In this document: one piece after another, positions 45,379 through 54,792 of the stretch
Position numbering within the stretch: the first letter of the stretch is position 1
Layout: the number at the start of each line of letters is the position of its first letter
From: Rathayibacter sp. VKM Ac-2856
GTDB taxonomy: Bacteria; Actinomycetota; Actinomycetes; Actinomycetales; Microbacteriaceae
DNA: 64,000 nucleotides
NCBI RefSeq assembly: GCF_013205055.1
Contig: NZ_JABMLF010000003.1
Span: 310,001 to 374,000 of the forward strand
Direction: 5' to 3'
Made by a program: the position numbers and the translations under genes
The notes under the pieces: generated by a model
What the model was told of the DNA's origin: nothing
The model's database searches: none
What the model saw: only the letters and a program-made list of their open reading frames with translations

Positions 45379-48072
45379 TCAGCCGCAGGTGCGGGCGGGG
45401 TAGGCGGCCTGCAGCGTCGCGGTGCCGGTGGTCGCGGTGAGGGTGCCGGCCGGGACGGCGGCGGCGCGCGTGGTGAAGGCGTGCGTCGCGTTCGCTCCGG
45501 GGGCCGCGGTCAGCGTGGGCGAGGTGCCCCAGGCCGAGCGGATCACGACGGACAGGGGCGTCGTGCCCGTGTTCCGCACGACTCCCGTGACGACGACCTT
45601 GCCGGCCACGCAGCGCGTGGACGCGGTGAGGGTCGCGGTCGCCGCGCTGACGACGACCGTCGCCGTCACCCGCACGGCCGTCGAGCTCGAGAGCACGCGG
45701 CCGGGCGCGTTGTACGCCGTCGATCCGCCCGTTCCGACCCACTGGTTGTCGTTCGCGCCGATCGTGCGCACGACTCCGGTGACCGGGTAGCGGCCGGGAG
45801 CGGTGCCGACGGAGGAGGTGTTCCAGGTCACCGGCTGCGAGGCCGTGCCGCGGCCGTAGGCGAGCACCACGTCCGTGCGGGCCGGCAGCGCGGCGACGGA
45901 GCCGACCTCGCCGAGGTCGGAGCGCACTGCGGAAGCCGCGTCGGCGGCCCGGACCTCGGCGTACTGACCCGCGGTGAGCGAGACGATCCCGCCGTGCTTG
46001 GTCGAGGCCGCCAGCGAGAAGCCGGGGTCGGTCAGCTGTGTCCAGCCGGCGTCGAGGTCGGTGGTGACCATCGGGCGGTAGCCGGTGGCGGGGATGACGT
46101 CGACGTAGAGGTACCAGCGGTCGGCCCCGTGGTCCTTGAAGACCGCGGGCCCTTCCACTCCCCCGGCGTTGCCGCCGGCCCAGACGGCGCCGATGCGGTC
46201 CTGCAGCTGCGTCCACGCGGTCGACGGGAGCCACCACTGCTTCGCGGTCGTCGACTCCATGTAGATGCCGCGACCGGTGCCGTTGTCCTTCGAGATCCGG
46301 TAGGTGGTGCCGCCGTCCTGGATCATCGTCGTGTCGATGACGTCGGCGCCGGTGTCGATGAAGGTGCCGCCGTAGGAGTAGGTGGCCTGCGTGAAGTCGG
46401 TCGTCGCACCCCAGAGGATCCGTGACGCGCCCGTGCCGGGGGTGTGCGTGGCGTTCGGGTACACGGTGGAGGACCAGTAGACGACGAACGCGCCCTTGCC
46501 CGCGCCGTTGTAGTCCGCGACCCAGGTCGCCTCGGGCGCCCACATCATCCCGGCCTCGAGCGTCTTCGCGCCGGCCGCGTCGAGCGCGACGTCGAACTGG
46601 CGCACGTCGCTCCACGACACGAGGTCGGTCGACTCCCAGACGTTCATCATCGTGCTGCCCTGCGTGGTCCAGTAGCACCAGGTCGTGCAGGAGCCCGTGC
46701 CCTGGTCGCCGCCGAAGACCCGCAGATCGGTGGCGATGATGTAGTACTTCCGGGTCTCGGGGTTGTAGGTGAGGTACGGGTCGCGGACGCCGGTGGTGCC
46801 GAGGTCGGAGGCGAGGATCGGCTTCCCGCCGTTCAGCGGGTCCCACTTCTCGGGGTCGTCGCCGCGCGAGACGTCGAGGTAGATCTTCTCGGCGTAGCCC
46901 TGGGCGTCCTCGACGAAGTGCACCATCAGGTAGCCGTAGGGGGTGTCGACGCCGACCTGCGGCTCGACGGTGACGGCGACGGAGCGGGACTGCGAGACTC
47001 CGCGGATCGACGCCGTCGCGGTGAGCGACGAGGTCCGCGCGGCCTGGCCGACGGCCGGGCGGTCGGCGGTGAGGGTGCGGCCGTCGGCGGAGACGCGGAG
47101 GGTCGGGTCGCTCGAGGTCCACCGCACCGTGCCGCCGTAGTCGGGCAGGTTCGTGGTCGAGTCGTCGATCGTGAGCGGGGCGACCCCGTCGAGCACGGCC
47201 GCGGTCAGCGGCAAGAAGGACGAGGCGTGCAGCGTCGCGTCGACGCTCGACACGGTCGCGACCTCCTCGCCGGTCAGGGCGCGGTCGTAGACGCGGAACG
47301 TCGACACCTCGCCTTTATAGAAGGGATCGGGGTAGGGCGCGCGGCCGATCGTGTTCAGCGACTGGTCGGCCACGGAGGAGGGCCGGAGCGCGGTGGGGGC
47401 CGAGGCGACGCGGGCGCCGTCCACGAAGAAGGAGATCGTGCCGGCCGAGCCGTCGATCACCGAGGCGAGGCTGTACCAGCGGTCGGCCGCGATCCCGGAG
47501 GCGCTGCGCGCGTTGTTCTCGCCGCCGCCGCCGCTCGTCGTGATCGCGGTGCGCACCCTGTCGCGCACGGAGGCGAACCAGTACTGCGAAGTGCTGTCGC
47601 TGCCGATGTTCCAGAGGAAGTGGAAGTCGTTCAGCATCGATGCGTCGGCGCGGGTCTCGATCGTCACCGTGGCCGACGACGTCCCCTTCAGCAGGTCGTC
47701 GGGCAGCTCGACCCAGGGGGCCGCGCTGGTCTTCGCGCCGCCGGTGAGACGGAGTGACGTGCCGGTCCAGAGCGCGTCGGTCCCGTTCACGACGCGGGCG
47801 GCTCCTACTGCGCCGCCGGCCGCGTTCGGCACGGTCGCGCCGGTCGTCTGGTTGAAGCGGTAATCGGCGAGCAGGCCGGCGGTGGGGGCGGTCGCGTCGG
47901 CCGCGGTGGCGGTGGGGGCGACGAGGCCGGCGGCCAGCACCGCCCCGAGGCCGAGTGCGGCCACGGCAGCGCGAAGGGGAGAGCGGCGGGCGGGCCGGCC
48001 GAGCGCCCGAGGGGCGGCTGGGTTCCGCAGCGCGCCGACAGGCGCAGTGCGCCGTCGTGGGACGAGTCTCAT
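45379..48072 (-). CDS. secreted GH43-like arabinan-active enzyme with LamG and C-terminal Cys module
   Basis: The 897-residue protein starts at the ATG at 48072 (GAAGGAG six bases upstream). It has a basic signal peptide cut near residue 58, a LamG domain (63-270), an Ig-like domain (275-370) and a five-bladed GH43-type propeller (375-700). The catalytic residues are D431 (GVRDPYLTY), D580 (VIDTTMI) and E640 (VEGPAVFK). A bacterial Ig domain precedes the terminal module C821-C896. GH43 enzymes cut alpha-L-arabinofuranosyl or xylosyl bonds in arabinan and arabinoxylan. It is the last gene after the 1109-residue enzyme; a separate promoter was not found. Confidence 0.88.
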   Translation of the reverse strand: MRLVPRRRTAPVGALRNPAAPRALGRPARRSPLRAAVAALGLGAVLAAGLVAPTATAADATAPTAGLLADYRFNQTTGATVPNAAGGAVGAARVVNGTDALWTGTSLRLTGGAKTSAAPWVELPDDLLKGTSSATVTIETRADASMLNDFHFLWNIGSDSTSQYWFASVRDRVRTAITTSGGGGENNARSASGIAADRWYSLASVIDGSAGTISFFVDGARVASAPTALRPSSVADQSLNTIGRAPYPDPFYKGEVSTFRVYDRALTGEEVATVSSVDATLHASSFLPLTAAVLDGVAPLTIDDSTTNLPDYGGTVRWTSSDPTLRVSADGRTLTADRPAVGQAARTSSLTATASIRGVSQSRSVAVTVEPQVGVDTPYGYLMVHFVEDAQGYAEKIYLDVSRGDDPEKWDPLNGGKPILASDLGTTGVRDPYLTYNPETRKYYIIATDLRVFGGDQGTGSCTTWCYWTTQGSTMMNVWESTDLVSWSDVRQFDVALDAAGAKTLEAGMMWAPEATWVADYNGAGKGAFVVYWSSTVYPNATHTPGTGASRILWGATTDFTQATYSYGGTFIDTGADVIDTTMIQDGGTTYRISKDNGTGRGIYMESTTAKQWWLPSTAWTQLQDRIGAVWAGGNAGGVEGPAVFKDHGADRWYLYVDVIPATGYRPMVTTDLDAGWTQLTDPGFSLAASTKHGGIVSLTAGQYAEVRAADAASAVRSDLGEVGSVAALPARTDVVLAYGRGTASQPVTWNTSSVGTAPGRYPVTGVVRTIGANDNQWVGTGGSTAYNAPGRVLSSSTAVRVTATVVVSAATATLTASTRCVAGKVVVTGVVRNTGTTPLSVVIRSAWGTSPTLTAAPGANATHAFTTRAAAVPAGTLTATTGTATLQAAYPARTCG

Positions 48073-48199
48073 GGGGAACTCCTTCATGTCCGGGCGAGGC
48101 AGCGGTGCCGGCCCTGATCGGTGGGGGATTTTCGAAGGTGAGTGGGCGTGACGACGAGGAGCGAGGCCGGCCGTCGGCCGGCCCCGCTCCTCGCTCGCG

Positions 48200-51100
48200 C
48201 TAGCCGCAGCGAGCTGCGGGATACGTCGCGGTGACAGGCGTGCTCGCGCCTGCTGCAACAGCCGTTCCGGTGAGCGTCCCCGCGGCGATCGCGGTGGCGC
48301 GGGTCGTGATCGCCAGGGAGGCGGTCTTCTGCGCGCCCACGCTCTGCGTGCGCTCACCCCAGGGCGTCGCCCAGGTGACGACGGCCGCGGCGGCACCGGT
48401 GTTCTTGGTGACGACGGTGACGATCGCCTTCCCCGCCACGCATCGCGACGTGGCGGTCGCGGTCACCGTCGAGGTCGTTCCGCGGACGACGACGGTCGCG
48501 GTGACGGTCCGGTTCCCCGGCGCCACCTCCTGGTTCTTCGTCAGCGACAGGTCGAGGGTGCCGTTGGCGCGGACGTTGACGCCCTTGAACCAGGTGTTGC
48601 GGTCGGAGTCGAAGAGCCCGCCGGCGTTCTGCGGGTCGGTGGCCTGGTGCGGGTCCTGGTACGGGCGCGCGTGGTAGGCGAGCACGAGGTTGCCCGACTC
48701 GTCCTTCGCGAACGAGTTGTGTCCCGTTCCGGCCTGCTGCTTCGTGTAGTAGCGGGTCTCGTCCGCTCCGAGGCGACCGGTGTAGGTGTCGTTGGTGTCG
48801 AGCACCGGGAAGGGCGTCTGCTTCCAGCTCGCCGGGTCCTGGAGGTCGGCGCTCGCGGTCGTGGTGAGGAGACCGAGGCTGTAGTACTTGTCGACGGTAC
48901 CGCCGGAGTACGTGATCGAGATCGCGTCTCCCTGCTGCACCATGAACGGCGCCTCGACGATCCCCTGGTCGGCGCCCTCGGTCGTGTCGCTGGGTGTGGG
49001 CGACCGCTTGCCGATCTCCCACGGCTGGGACTCGCCGTACACGCGCTTCAGCTCGCCGTCGACGAGGGGCACGGTGCCCTTCGGTCCGGTCTTCGCCTTG
49101 CCGATCAGGATCTGCCCGCCGGAGGGCATGATCCAGTAGCCCTGCTGCACGCCCGCCTCGGTGCGCTCGAAGTAGCTGACGTCGAACGCGGCTCCGTCGA
49201 GGACGACGGGCTCGCCCCACTTGGTCTGGTCGAAGAAGCCGCCCGCGGCGATGGATGCGTCGGTGCCGGTGTAGGGGATCAGGACGGTGTTGTCACACCA
49301 TCCGCCGACGGGTGCGTAGCCCTTGTTCATCCCGGCGACGATCCACCAGGTGCCGTTGATCTTGTGGAACTCCTGCGCCCAGATGTAGCCGCCCCAGCCG
49401 TAGAACGTGTTCGGGTACTGCCCCTCCTTGCCGGGCGTGCCCTTGTCCGGGTCGATGACGATCTGCTCCGGCGCGTCCTGCAGCCCGGCGAGCGTCGTGG
49501 CCCGCTTCAGGCCGATCTTGCGGTAGCTCGAGCTCTCCTCGATCGGTCCGAGGGAGGGCTGTCCGTAGTGCGAACCGGTGAGGTAGTAGTAGCCGTCGTC
49601 CGGGTTGAAGAAGACGTGCGGATCGGCGCGGGCGTCGCTGACCATCTCCTCGGGATCCTGCTGGAGGGTCCCGGAGACCTGGTAGCTGCCCGGCGTGGTG
49701 GTGTCCACTCCGGAGAGGTCGTCCTGCCAGTCGACGTTCATGCTCTTCTTCGACCCGTCGTTGTAGGTCAGCACGGCCTGCTTCGGAAGCGCGGCGGCGA
49801 CTCCACCGGCTCCGGCTCCCTGGGCGACGGTGGCGTCGATCTTCTCGACGCCCGTGTTCTGGAGGTCGACGTAGTTCTTGTAGAAGACGTCGAATTCGGC
49901 GGCCGTCACCGCGAGGTCGCTCGCCTGGCTCTGCGCGGCCCAGGACGGGAGTCCTGCGCCCTGGACGCCGAGGACCCGGGTGTCAGCCTTCGACGTGACG
50001 CCGAGAGGTGTGCTCGTGGTCAGGTCCGCGAGGACCGTCACCCGTCCTTCACCCGTGAGCAGGTCCGTCCAGAACACCTTGTACTTCTGCGCCGTGGCGT
50101 CGAACACGATCCGGGGGTCGGTCACGACCGAGCCGGGAGCGATCCGCACGGCGCGCTGCTGCGAGAACGTGCTCCCCTCGGGAGAAGTCCACACGTAGAC
50201 GGAGTCGGTCGCGTTGTTCTGCGCGGACACCGCGCCGAGCGCCCCGTTCGCGTACCGGAAGAGGCTCGGCGAACCGACCTGAGCGTTCGGCTTCGCGTTC
50301 TGGTCGCCGTCGTTGGCGACGTACAGGATCGCCTGGGAGCGGTTCAGCGGCTCCCAGCTGCTGCCGCCGGCGGGCAGTGCCGCGGCGTACAGCGCATCAG
50401 CGCGGCGGTCGTCGTTGTAGGCCAGCGGGTCGTCCTTCGTCCCGGCCGTGGTGGTCACCGTCTTGACGTAGGTCGCGATCCGTCCGCCGGGGGCGGCGAT
50501 GCGGCTGTCCCAGCGGAAGGTCTGGCTGCTGCCCTCGACGGTGGCGGTGAGCGTCACGGCGGCGGTCCCGGTGCCGAGGCCCGACGTGTCGATCGCTCCG
50601 TTCGACTGCACGCGGCTCGCCCCGGCGCCGGTGGCGCTCCAGGTGACCTGCTTGCCGAGGACGCGGGACGGGAGGTCGCCGAGCACGGTGGCCGGCACGG
50701 CCAGTGCGGCGCCCGCGTCGGAGGTGACCGCGGCGTTCTCCGCGCCCAGCTCCGTGCCGGAGAGCGCTCGGTCGTAGATGCGGAGGTTGTCGATCAGGCC
50801 GGAGAAGTACTCTCCCCCGCCCCAGTTCGCCTTGCCCACCTGAAGGACTCCACCGGACGCTCCGAGGATCTGGCTCAGCGGGACGCCGGAGCCGTTGACG
50901 GCGACCGGCTTCTTGTCGACGAAGAGACGCGTCGTCGACTCCGTGATGACGAGATCGACGTGCTTCCACTCGGCGTTCGTCGCCGTCGTGGCCAGGTTCC
51001 CGGCCGTGTTCCGGCCGTTCGTGTTGTCGTACCGCTCGACCGTGATTCCGGAGGTCCGGTCGAGGACGCCGAGGTAGTGCTCCTGGGCGTACTCCTGACG

Positions 51101-51529
51101 CGTGGTGGAGCGGGCGGCGAAGACGGCCCAGCCGGTGTTCGCCGAGGCGTCGGGCTTGCTGTCGTACGAGATCGTCACGTTCTGCCGACCGGCCAGGAGG
51201 GCCTTGCCGTCCGTGGCGGTCAGGTCGAGCCACGAGGCCGACGAGAGGCGCGCTGCTGTTCCCTGGCCCGTGTTCCCGGGGACCAGGTTCGCCGCTCCCT
51301 GGACGGAGGCGCGGGTGCTGCGGTCGACGTACGCGCCGTTGCTCGGCGCCGTATCGAAGGTGAGGTCAGCGAGCAGGCTCTGCTCCGGAGACGGGACCGC
51401 ATCGGCTGCTGTCGCGGCGGACGCGGGGACAGCGCAGGAGGCCAGCAGGGCGACCGTCGCCACGGAGGCGGTGACAAGTGCCCGCAGTGCCTTGGGATCG
51501 GGTCTCTTCGGGCGTGGGGACGTCGACAT
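48200..51529 (-). CDS. secreted GH43-like enzyme with LamG, propeller and C-terminal Cys module
   Basis: The 1109-residue protein has a signal peptide (cut near 39), LamG (45-265), an Ig-like stretch (270-345), a divergent first propeller-like section (355-555), an Ig-like domain, and a GH43 catalytic propeller (about 625-980). Its triad is D636 (ARADPHVF), D783 (FDVSYFE) and E859 (IVEAPFM). The terminal module runs from C1030 to C1108. The ATG at 51529 follows a purine-rich site. Expression should be set by the promoter/operator at 51644-51672. It probably acts on arabinan or arabinoxylan outside the cell together with the neighbouring enzymes. Confidence 0.87.
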   Translation of the reverse strand: MSTSPRPKRPDPKALRALVTASVATVALLASCAVPASAATAADAVPSPEQSLLADLTFDTAPSNGAYVDRSTRASVQGAANLVPGNTGQGTAARLSSASWLDLTATDGKALLAGRQNVTISYDSKPDASANTGWAVFAARSTTRQEYAQEHYLGVLDRTSGITVERYDNTNGRNTAGNLATTATNAEWKHVDLVITESTTRLFVDKKPVAVNGSGVPLSQILGASGGVLQVGKANWGGGEYFSGLIDNLRIYDRALSGTELGAENAAVTSDAGAALAVPATVLGDLPSRVLGKQVTWSATGAGASRVQSNGAIDTSGLGTGTAAVTLTATVEGSSQTFRWDSRIAAPGGRIATYVKTVTTTAGTKDDPLAYNDDRRADALYAAALPAGGSSWEPLNRSQAILYVANDGDQNAKPNAQVGSPSLFRYANGALGAVSAQNNATDSVYVWTSPEGSTFSQQRAVRIAPGSVVTDPRIVFDATAQKYKVFWTDLLTGEGRVTVLADLTTSTPLGVTSKADTRVLGVQGAGLPSWAAQSQASDLAVTAAEFDVFYKNYVDLQNTGVEKIDATVAQGAGAGGVAAALPKQAVLTYNDGSKKSMNVDWQDDLSGVDTTTPGSYQVSGTLQQDPEEMVSDARADPHVFFNPDDGYYYLTGSHYGQPSLGPIEESSSYRKIGLKRATTLAGLQDAPEQIVIDPDKGTPGKEGQYPNTFYGWGGYIWAQEFHKINGTWWIVAGMNKGYAPVGGWCDNTVLIPYTGTDASIAAGGFFDQTKWGEPVVLDGAAFDVSYFERTEAGVQQGYWIMPSGGQILIGKAKTGPKGTVPLVDGELKRVYGESQPWEIGKRSPTPSDTTEGADQGIVEAPFMVQQGDAISITYSGGTVDKYYSLGLLTTTASADLQDPASWKQTPFPVLDTNDTYTGRLGADETRYYTKQQAGTGHNSFAKDESGNLVLAYHARPYQDPHQATDPQNAGGLFDSDRNTWFKGVNVRANGTLDLSLTKNQEVAPGNRTVTATVVVRGTTSTVTATATSRCVAGKAIVTVVTKNTGAAAAVVTWATPWGERTQSVGAQKTASLAITTRATAIAAGTLTGTAVAAGASTPVTATYPAARCG

Positions 51530-51643
51530 TGACGGTTCCTCTCCGGATTCGCCTCTGAATCCGAGATGGGGGAAGCGAGAGCACGAAGAGCGCAACGCTT
51601 GTCGAACTGCAGGGGAGGACGGGGGATCCTCGTCGACACGCTG

Positions 51644-51672
51644 AACCTAATGCAAATTGTTCACGGTAACAA
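51644..51672 (-). promoter_or_regulatory. promoter and LacI-type operator B of the GH43 gene
   Basis: On the minus strand TTGTTA (51667-51672) and TAGGTT (51644-51649) are spaced by 17 bases. The palindrome TTGTTCACGGTAACAA (51657-51672) overlaps the -35 box and half the spacer, so a bound repressor would block RNA polymerase. The TGA of the isochorismatase-like frame (51661-51663) falls inside the operator. Confidence 0.7.
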
Positions 51673-52584
51673 GAGGCCCCCTTCACCCTGCCACGAGCAG
51701 CGGTGGTGCGAGTCGCCGTCGAGCGCAAGTCCCTTCAGGAGCCGAGATGAGCGCTGAGGTCTCGGGTCGGCCCACCCCCGCACCACCCACCAGCGATGCT
51801 GACGAAGCGGAGCTCGCGCGCTTCGTCGCCCGCCTCGCCGCGGACGGCCTCCGGGTCTACGAGTCCCTGGCCGATCGTCTGCCGGATCCCGAGGCCCGCC
51901 GCCGCATCGCGATGTCCTCGCTGCGCGGCTCGCCGATCGACCGGCCGCCGACGACTGACCTGACGGCCTGTCGGCGCCCACTGCCGATGCGGCAGGGACG
52001 GCAGCCTCAGGGAGCGCCGCCATCGCTTCGCGCCAGGGCAGCACGGTAGCGAACGCGGCGCCCATGATGCTCTGCGAGGCCTCGTGCTGCCCCGGAGCGC
52101 CCAGGACGCAGTCTGAGGCGACGTACATGTCGAAGTCGCGCATGTAGCCTGACCGCACCGTGGATTCCACGCAGATCGAAGTGACCGTTCCGGTCACCAG
52201 CACGGACGTGGCCCCCAGGGTCCGGAGAACCTGCTCGAGCGGGGTGTTCAGGAAGGCGTCGTAGCGGTTCTTGTCGATGACTGCCTCGCCCTCGTGAGGT
52301 GTCAGGTCCGAGTGAATGTCCGCATCCCAGCTGCCGCGCTCGAGAATCTCGAAGTCCGGCGGGAGGAGGCCTTCCATGCGCATCGGCAGATCGACCATTC
52401 CGGGTCGGAAGACGCTCCGGGTGTAGATGACGGGTATGCCTGCAGCACGGGCCGCAGCGATCGCTTCTCCGTTCTCGGCGATGACGGCCTCGACGCCGGG
52501 CATCCCCAGCCCCAGGCTCGGAAGCGATCCCTCCGGGTGGATGAAACCGTTCTGCATGTCGATCACGATCAATGCGCTGGACAT
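51661..52584 (-). CDS. isochorismatase-like cysteine hydrolase with aberrant C-terminal extension
   Basis: The first about 205 residues form a complete isochorismatase-type hydrolase: ALIVIDMQNGF (catalytic Asp), VIDKNRYDAFL (Lys) and VTSICVESTVRSGYMRDF (nucleophile Cys). AAGGAG precedes the ATG at 52584. Normal family members end near ATVLPWREAMAAL, but here the frame runs on for about 100 more residues rich in Arg, Ser and Gly. That extension is antisense to a real-looking plus-strand gene start. The extension probably follows loss of the original stop by deletion. Substrates in this family include nicotinamide, ureidoacrylate and isochorismate; which applies is unclear. Confidence 0.75.
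   Translation of the reverse strand: MSSALIVIDMQNGFIHPEGSLPSLGLGMPGVEAVIAENGEAIAAARAAGIPVIYTRSVFRPGMVDLPMRMEGLLPPDFEILERGSWDADIHSDLTPHEGEAVIDKNRYDAFLNTPLEQVLRTLGATSVLVTGTVTSICVESTVRSGYMRDFDMYVASDCVLGAPGQHEASQSIMGAAFATVLPWREAMAALPEAAVPAASAVGADRPSGQSSAAGRSASRAARTSRCGGGPRDPADDRPGTRRPGGRPRRGGRRSARAPLRQHRWWVVRGWADPRPQRSSRLLKGLALDGDSHHRCSWQGEGGLLLP
51747..52049 (+). pseudogene. truncated plus-strand gene fused into the isochorismatase 3' end
   Basis: From the ATG at 51747 (AGGAG five bases upstream) the first about 65 codons have strong GC3 bias and protein-like content: DADEAELARFVARLAADGLRVYESLADRLPDPEARRRIAMSSL. After about 51955 the frame only mirrors the isochorismatase C-terminus. It looks like the 5' part of a gene whose 3' part was deleted. 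The family is not recognised. Its promoter region would share operator B with the GH43 gene. Confidence 0.4.
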
Positions 52585-52822
52585 CCCGTCTCCTTGCTCA
52601 GCAGGTATGACGCGGTCGCAAGCGAGAGGACCGCGAGGCCAGGACTGGCCTACGACCCGGCGCGTTAGACTCCAGAAATCGATGCATACGATCGAGAGTG
52701 CCTCCCCGTCAGACAGCATTTGCATCTGCGGGCGCCCTCGCCGAGGACTCGTCAAGGAAAGCAGAGCAACCACGAGCTGCCTGTTACTGGCGTGTTACCG
52801 GCATGTGAATTCACGCCTCGGT

Positions 52823-53509
52823 TCAGGCCGGTGAATCGCGGGAGAAGTCGAGCGCTCGGGCGATGATCAGTGCGGCCACTTCGCGCACGCCGATGCCCTC
52901 CGAGAAGGCGTGGGCGCGGATCATCACCAGGGCGTCCGCGGGCGTCGACCGCATCTGGCTCATCACCATCTCGGTCGCCTGATGCACTTCTCGGCGCGAG
53001 AATGCGGGATCACGGACGGGCACGCCGTCAGCCGAATGACTCATCATCTGCTCGGCCACTGCCCTGGCCAGGGTTCCCGACAATCGACCGGCGAGCTGCA
53101 GCTGCTGAGCATCCAGCCGCATCACGGCGCTGCTGTAGAGGGTGACGGCGCCGATGTTCGAGGTGCCGACCAGCAGAGGAACGGCGAGGGCTGCCCTCGC
53201 TCCGGCCGCCTCAGCGGAGAGACCGAAGACCGGCCATGCAGCGAAGTGCCGCTCGTCGTCGATGCGCATCTCGGTCGCACGGTAGGTACGGTGTGCATCC
53301 CAGGCGGGCCCTTCGCCGAGGTCGATCTGCATTTCGTCAAGCGTCGCCGCTCGCCGACTCGTCGCCGCCAGCGTCTGCGCGCCGGTGGGAGCGCCGAGCA
53401 CGGACACCGCAGCGTCCTCGCCGGGAAGGACTCTCACGAAGGACGCGAGGAGCCACTCGATCTCCTCACCGGAGGTGCCGGCCCCGCGTCCTGGCAGGTC
53501 CACCCTCAC
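52823..53509 (-). CDS. GAF-ANTAR domain regulator
   Basis: The 228-residue protein has an N-terminal GAF-type sensor domain (SVLGAPTGAQTLAATSRRAATLDEMQIDLGEGPAWDAHRTYRAT, ARAALAVPLLVGTSNIGAVTLYS) and a C-terminal ANTAR RNA-binding domain (REVHQATEMVMSQMRSTPADALVMIRAHAFSEGIGVREVAALIIARAL). ANTAR proteins bind paired hairpins in nascent transcripts and prevent termination; the GAF domain probably senses a small ligand or redox state. GTG codons at 53509 and 53503 are both possible starts. It is a lone gene, so its target is not evident from context. Confidence 0.88.
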   Translation of the reverse strand: MRVDLPGRGAGTSGEEIEWLLASFVRVLPGEDAAVSVLGAPTGAQTLAATSRRAATLDEMQIDLGEGPAWDAHRTYRATEMRIDDERHFAAWPVFGLSAEAAGARAALAVPLLVGTSNIGAVTLYSSAVMRLDAQQLQLAGRLSGTLARAVAEQMMSHSADGVPVRDPAFSRREVHQATEMVMSQMRSTPADALVMIRAHAFSEGIGVREVAALIIARALDFSRDSPA

Positions 53510-53599
53510 GACAGTGAGCGGGCCGAGCGCGGCAGCGCACTCACGCCGCTCTCGTCCAGTGGTGGGGATGGAGTCATCGTCTCCGGGACCGAGTCCACG

Positions 53600-53935
53600 T
53601 CAGTGTGTCGGCTTGCCGCCGAGGAGAGCGACGTGGATCTCCTCAGTGAGGAGATCCAGTGCCCGCGCCTGAGCCGCGAGGGAGGCCCTGCCAGCGCGCG
53701 TGATCGAGAGACTCTCTGTGCTCAGGACCTTGGTTCTCCTGCGTCCTTCCAGGAGCACCAGACCTCGACTCGAGAGGCTGCGAAGGTGCACACGCAGGGC
53801 GATGAGGCTGATGCTGCCAGCGGTCCGGTGCGCAAGTGCTGCTCTGAGACCGCTTTCCTCGGCGTGCTCGCCTCGTGCGAGCTCGATCAGGATGAAGGTG
53901 TCGACGTCGCCGCTGAAGGTGCAGGCGCTGCACAC
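53600..53935 (-). CDS. small protein, possibly winged-helix DNA-binding
   Basis: A GTG at 53935 gives 111 residues. The N-terminus has a CSAC pair (VCSACTFSGDVDTFILIELARGEHAEESGLRAALAHRTAGSIS), then LIALRVHLRSLSSRGLVLLEGRRRTKVLSTESLSITRAGRASLAAQARALDLLTEEI. The order helix, helix, long recognition-type helix, beta hairpin (RGLVLLEGRRRTKVLSTESLSITRAG), final helix is that of a MarR/PadR-like winged helix. No membership can be proved by eye. It lies just downstream of the exported WxL-like gene on the same strand. The start and the function are uncertain. Confidence 0.5.
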   Translation of the reverse strand: MCSACTFSGDVDTFILIELARGEHAEESGLRAALAHRTAGSISLIALRVHLRSLSSRGLVLLEGRRRTKVLSTESLSITRAGRASLAAQARALDLLTEEIHVALLGGKPTH

Positions 53936-54009
53936 TCTCGGGTGCCGCGCCCGACCAGGCAGAGCCGTCAGGAGGCGGCTGCCGCGAGACGGAACAGGAG
54001 TCCTCTCTC

Positions 54010-54630
54010 TCACTCGAAGAGCGAGAGAGTGAGGGTGGAGCTGTAATCGCCGGCGTCGACGGTGGTCGGGGTCTTGAGGGTCAGTGCCGCGTCGGCGGTC
54101 CAAGAGCCCTCCTCGGCGACCTCGGCGCTGTTGTCGGTGATGGCCAGCAGCTCCTGGTCGACGAGGCCGACGTTGTTCGGTCCGGCGTCGAGGGCGGTGT
54201 CGACGACGTCGCCCTCGGCGACGAGTCCGGAGTCTCCGCCGTCGATCAGGTTCGGGGCCCATCCGAGGTTCTCCGCGCCGATCGTGTCGCCGGTCGACGA
54301 GGTGAAGTCGCTCGCGGTGCCGAGCACGTACCAGCCGGCCCCGGCGGGGATGTCCGCGGCGTCGCGGGTGTCGGTGATCGTGACGGTGGGCAGGGAGCCC
54401 GTGAACTGGCGGACCGTGCTGGTCGAGCCGTTCTCGGTCAGGGCGGTGGAGTCGCTCGCGACGGTCATCGAGAGCGCGCCGACCCCGGTGAGGGGCGCGA
54501 TCTGCACGTTGACGTCGACGTCGTCGGCGCCCTGCTGCTCGTCGGCGAAGGCGGTGCCGGCGACGCCGAGCAGGAGCAGGCCTCCGGCGATACCGGCGGT
54601 TCCGCGGAGGAGGAAGGAGCGAGTGTTCAT
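54010..54630 (-). CDS. exported WxL-like surface protein
   Basis: The 206-residue protein has a clear signal peptide (MNTRSFLLRGTAGIAGGLLLLGVAGTAFA, cut near 29) and a mature beta-rich acidic domain. The TVTITDTRDAADIPAGAGWYVLGTASDFTS segment, followed by LGWAPNLIDG and the ending TVDAGDYSSTLTLSLFE, resembles the WxL cell-wall-binding domain of Gram-positive bacteria, where the protein attaches to peptidoglycan without a covalent anchor. The canonical paired WxL tryptophans are only partly evident. A small secreted peptide gene lies upstream on the same strand, so the two may be co-expressed. Confidence 0.6.
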   Translation of the reverse strand: MNTRSFLLRGTAGIAGGLLLLGVAGTAFADEQQGADDVDVNVQIAPLTGVGALSMTVASDSTALTENGSTSTVRQFTGSLPTVTITDTRDAADIPAGAGWYVLGTASDFTSSTGDTIGAENLGWAPNLIDGGDSGLVAEGDVVDTALDAGPNNVGLVDQELLAITDNSAEVAEEGSWTADAALTLKTPTTVDAGDYSSTLTLSLFE

Positions 54631-54792
54631 GTCGGGTTGTCCGTTCTGCGGCCGGTGGTGATGCCGGCGCGGCGTGTGTGGTGGGTGTTCGGGGCGGAGT
54701 CCATCGGACTTCCGAAGGATCGTGGTCGTCAGGCGGGAGTCGGCAGGGGGCGTGGGCCGCTCATCGTCGGTCTGTCAGGGGATGACCGGTGC

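Noticed and set aside
53936-54262. N-terminal extension of the possible winged-helix protein to 220 residues
   Set aside because: The extension is Arg/Gly-rich and antisense-like to the coding strand of the WxL-like gene in another frame; the GTG at 53935 gives a compact domain.
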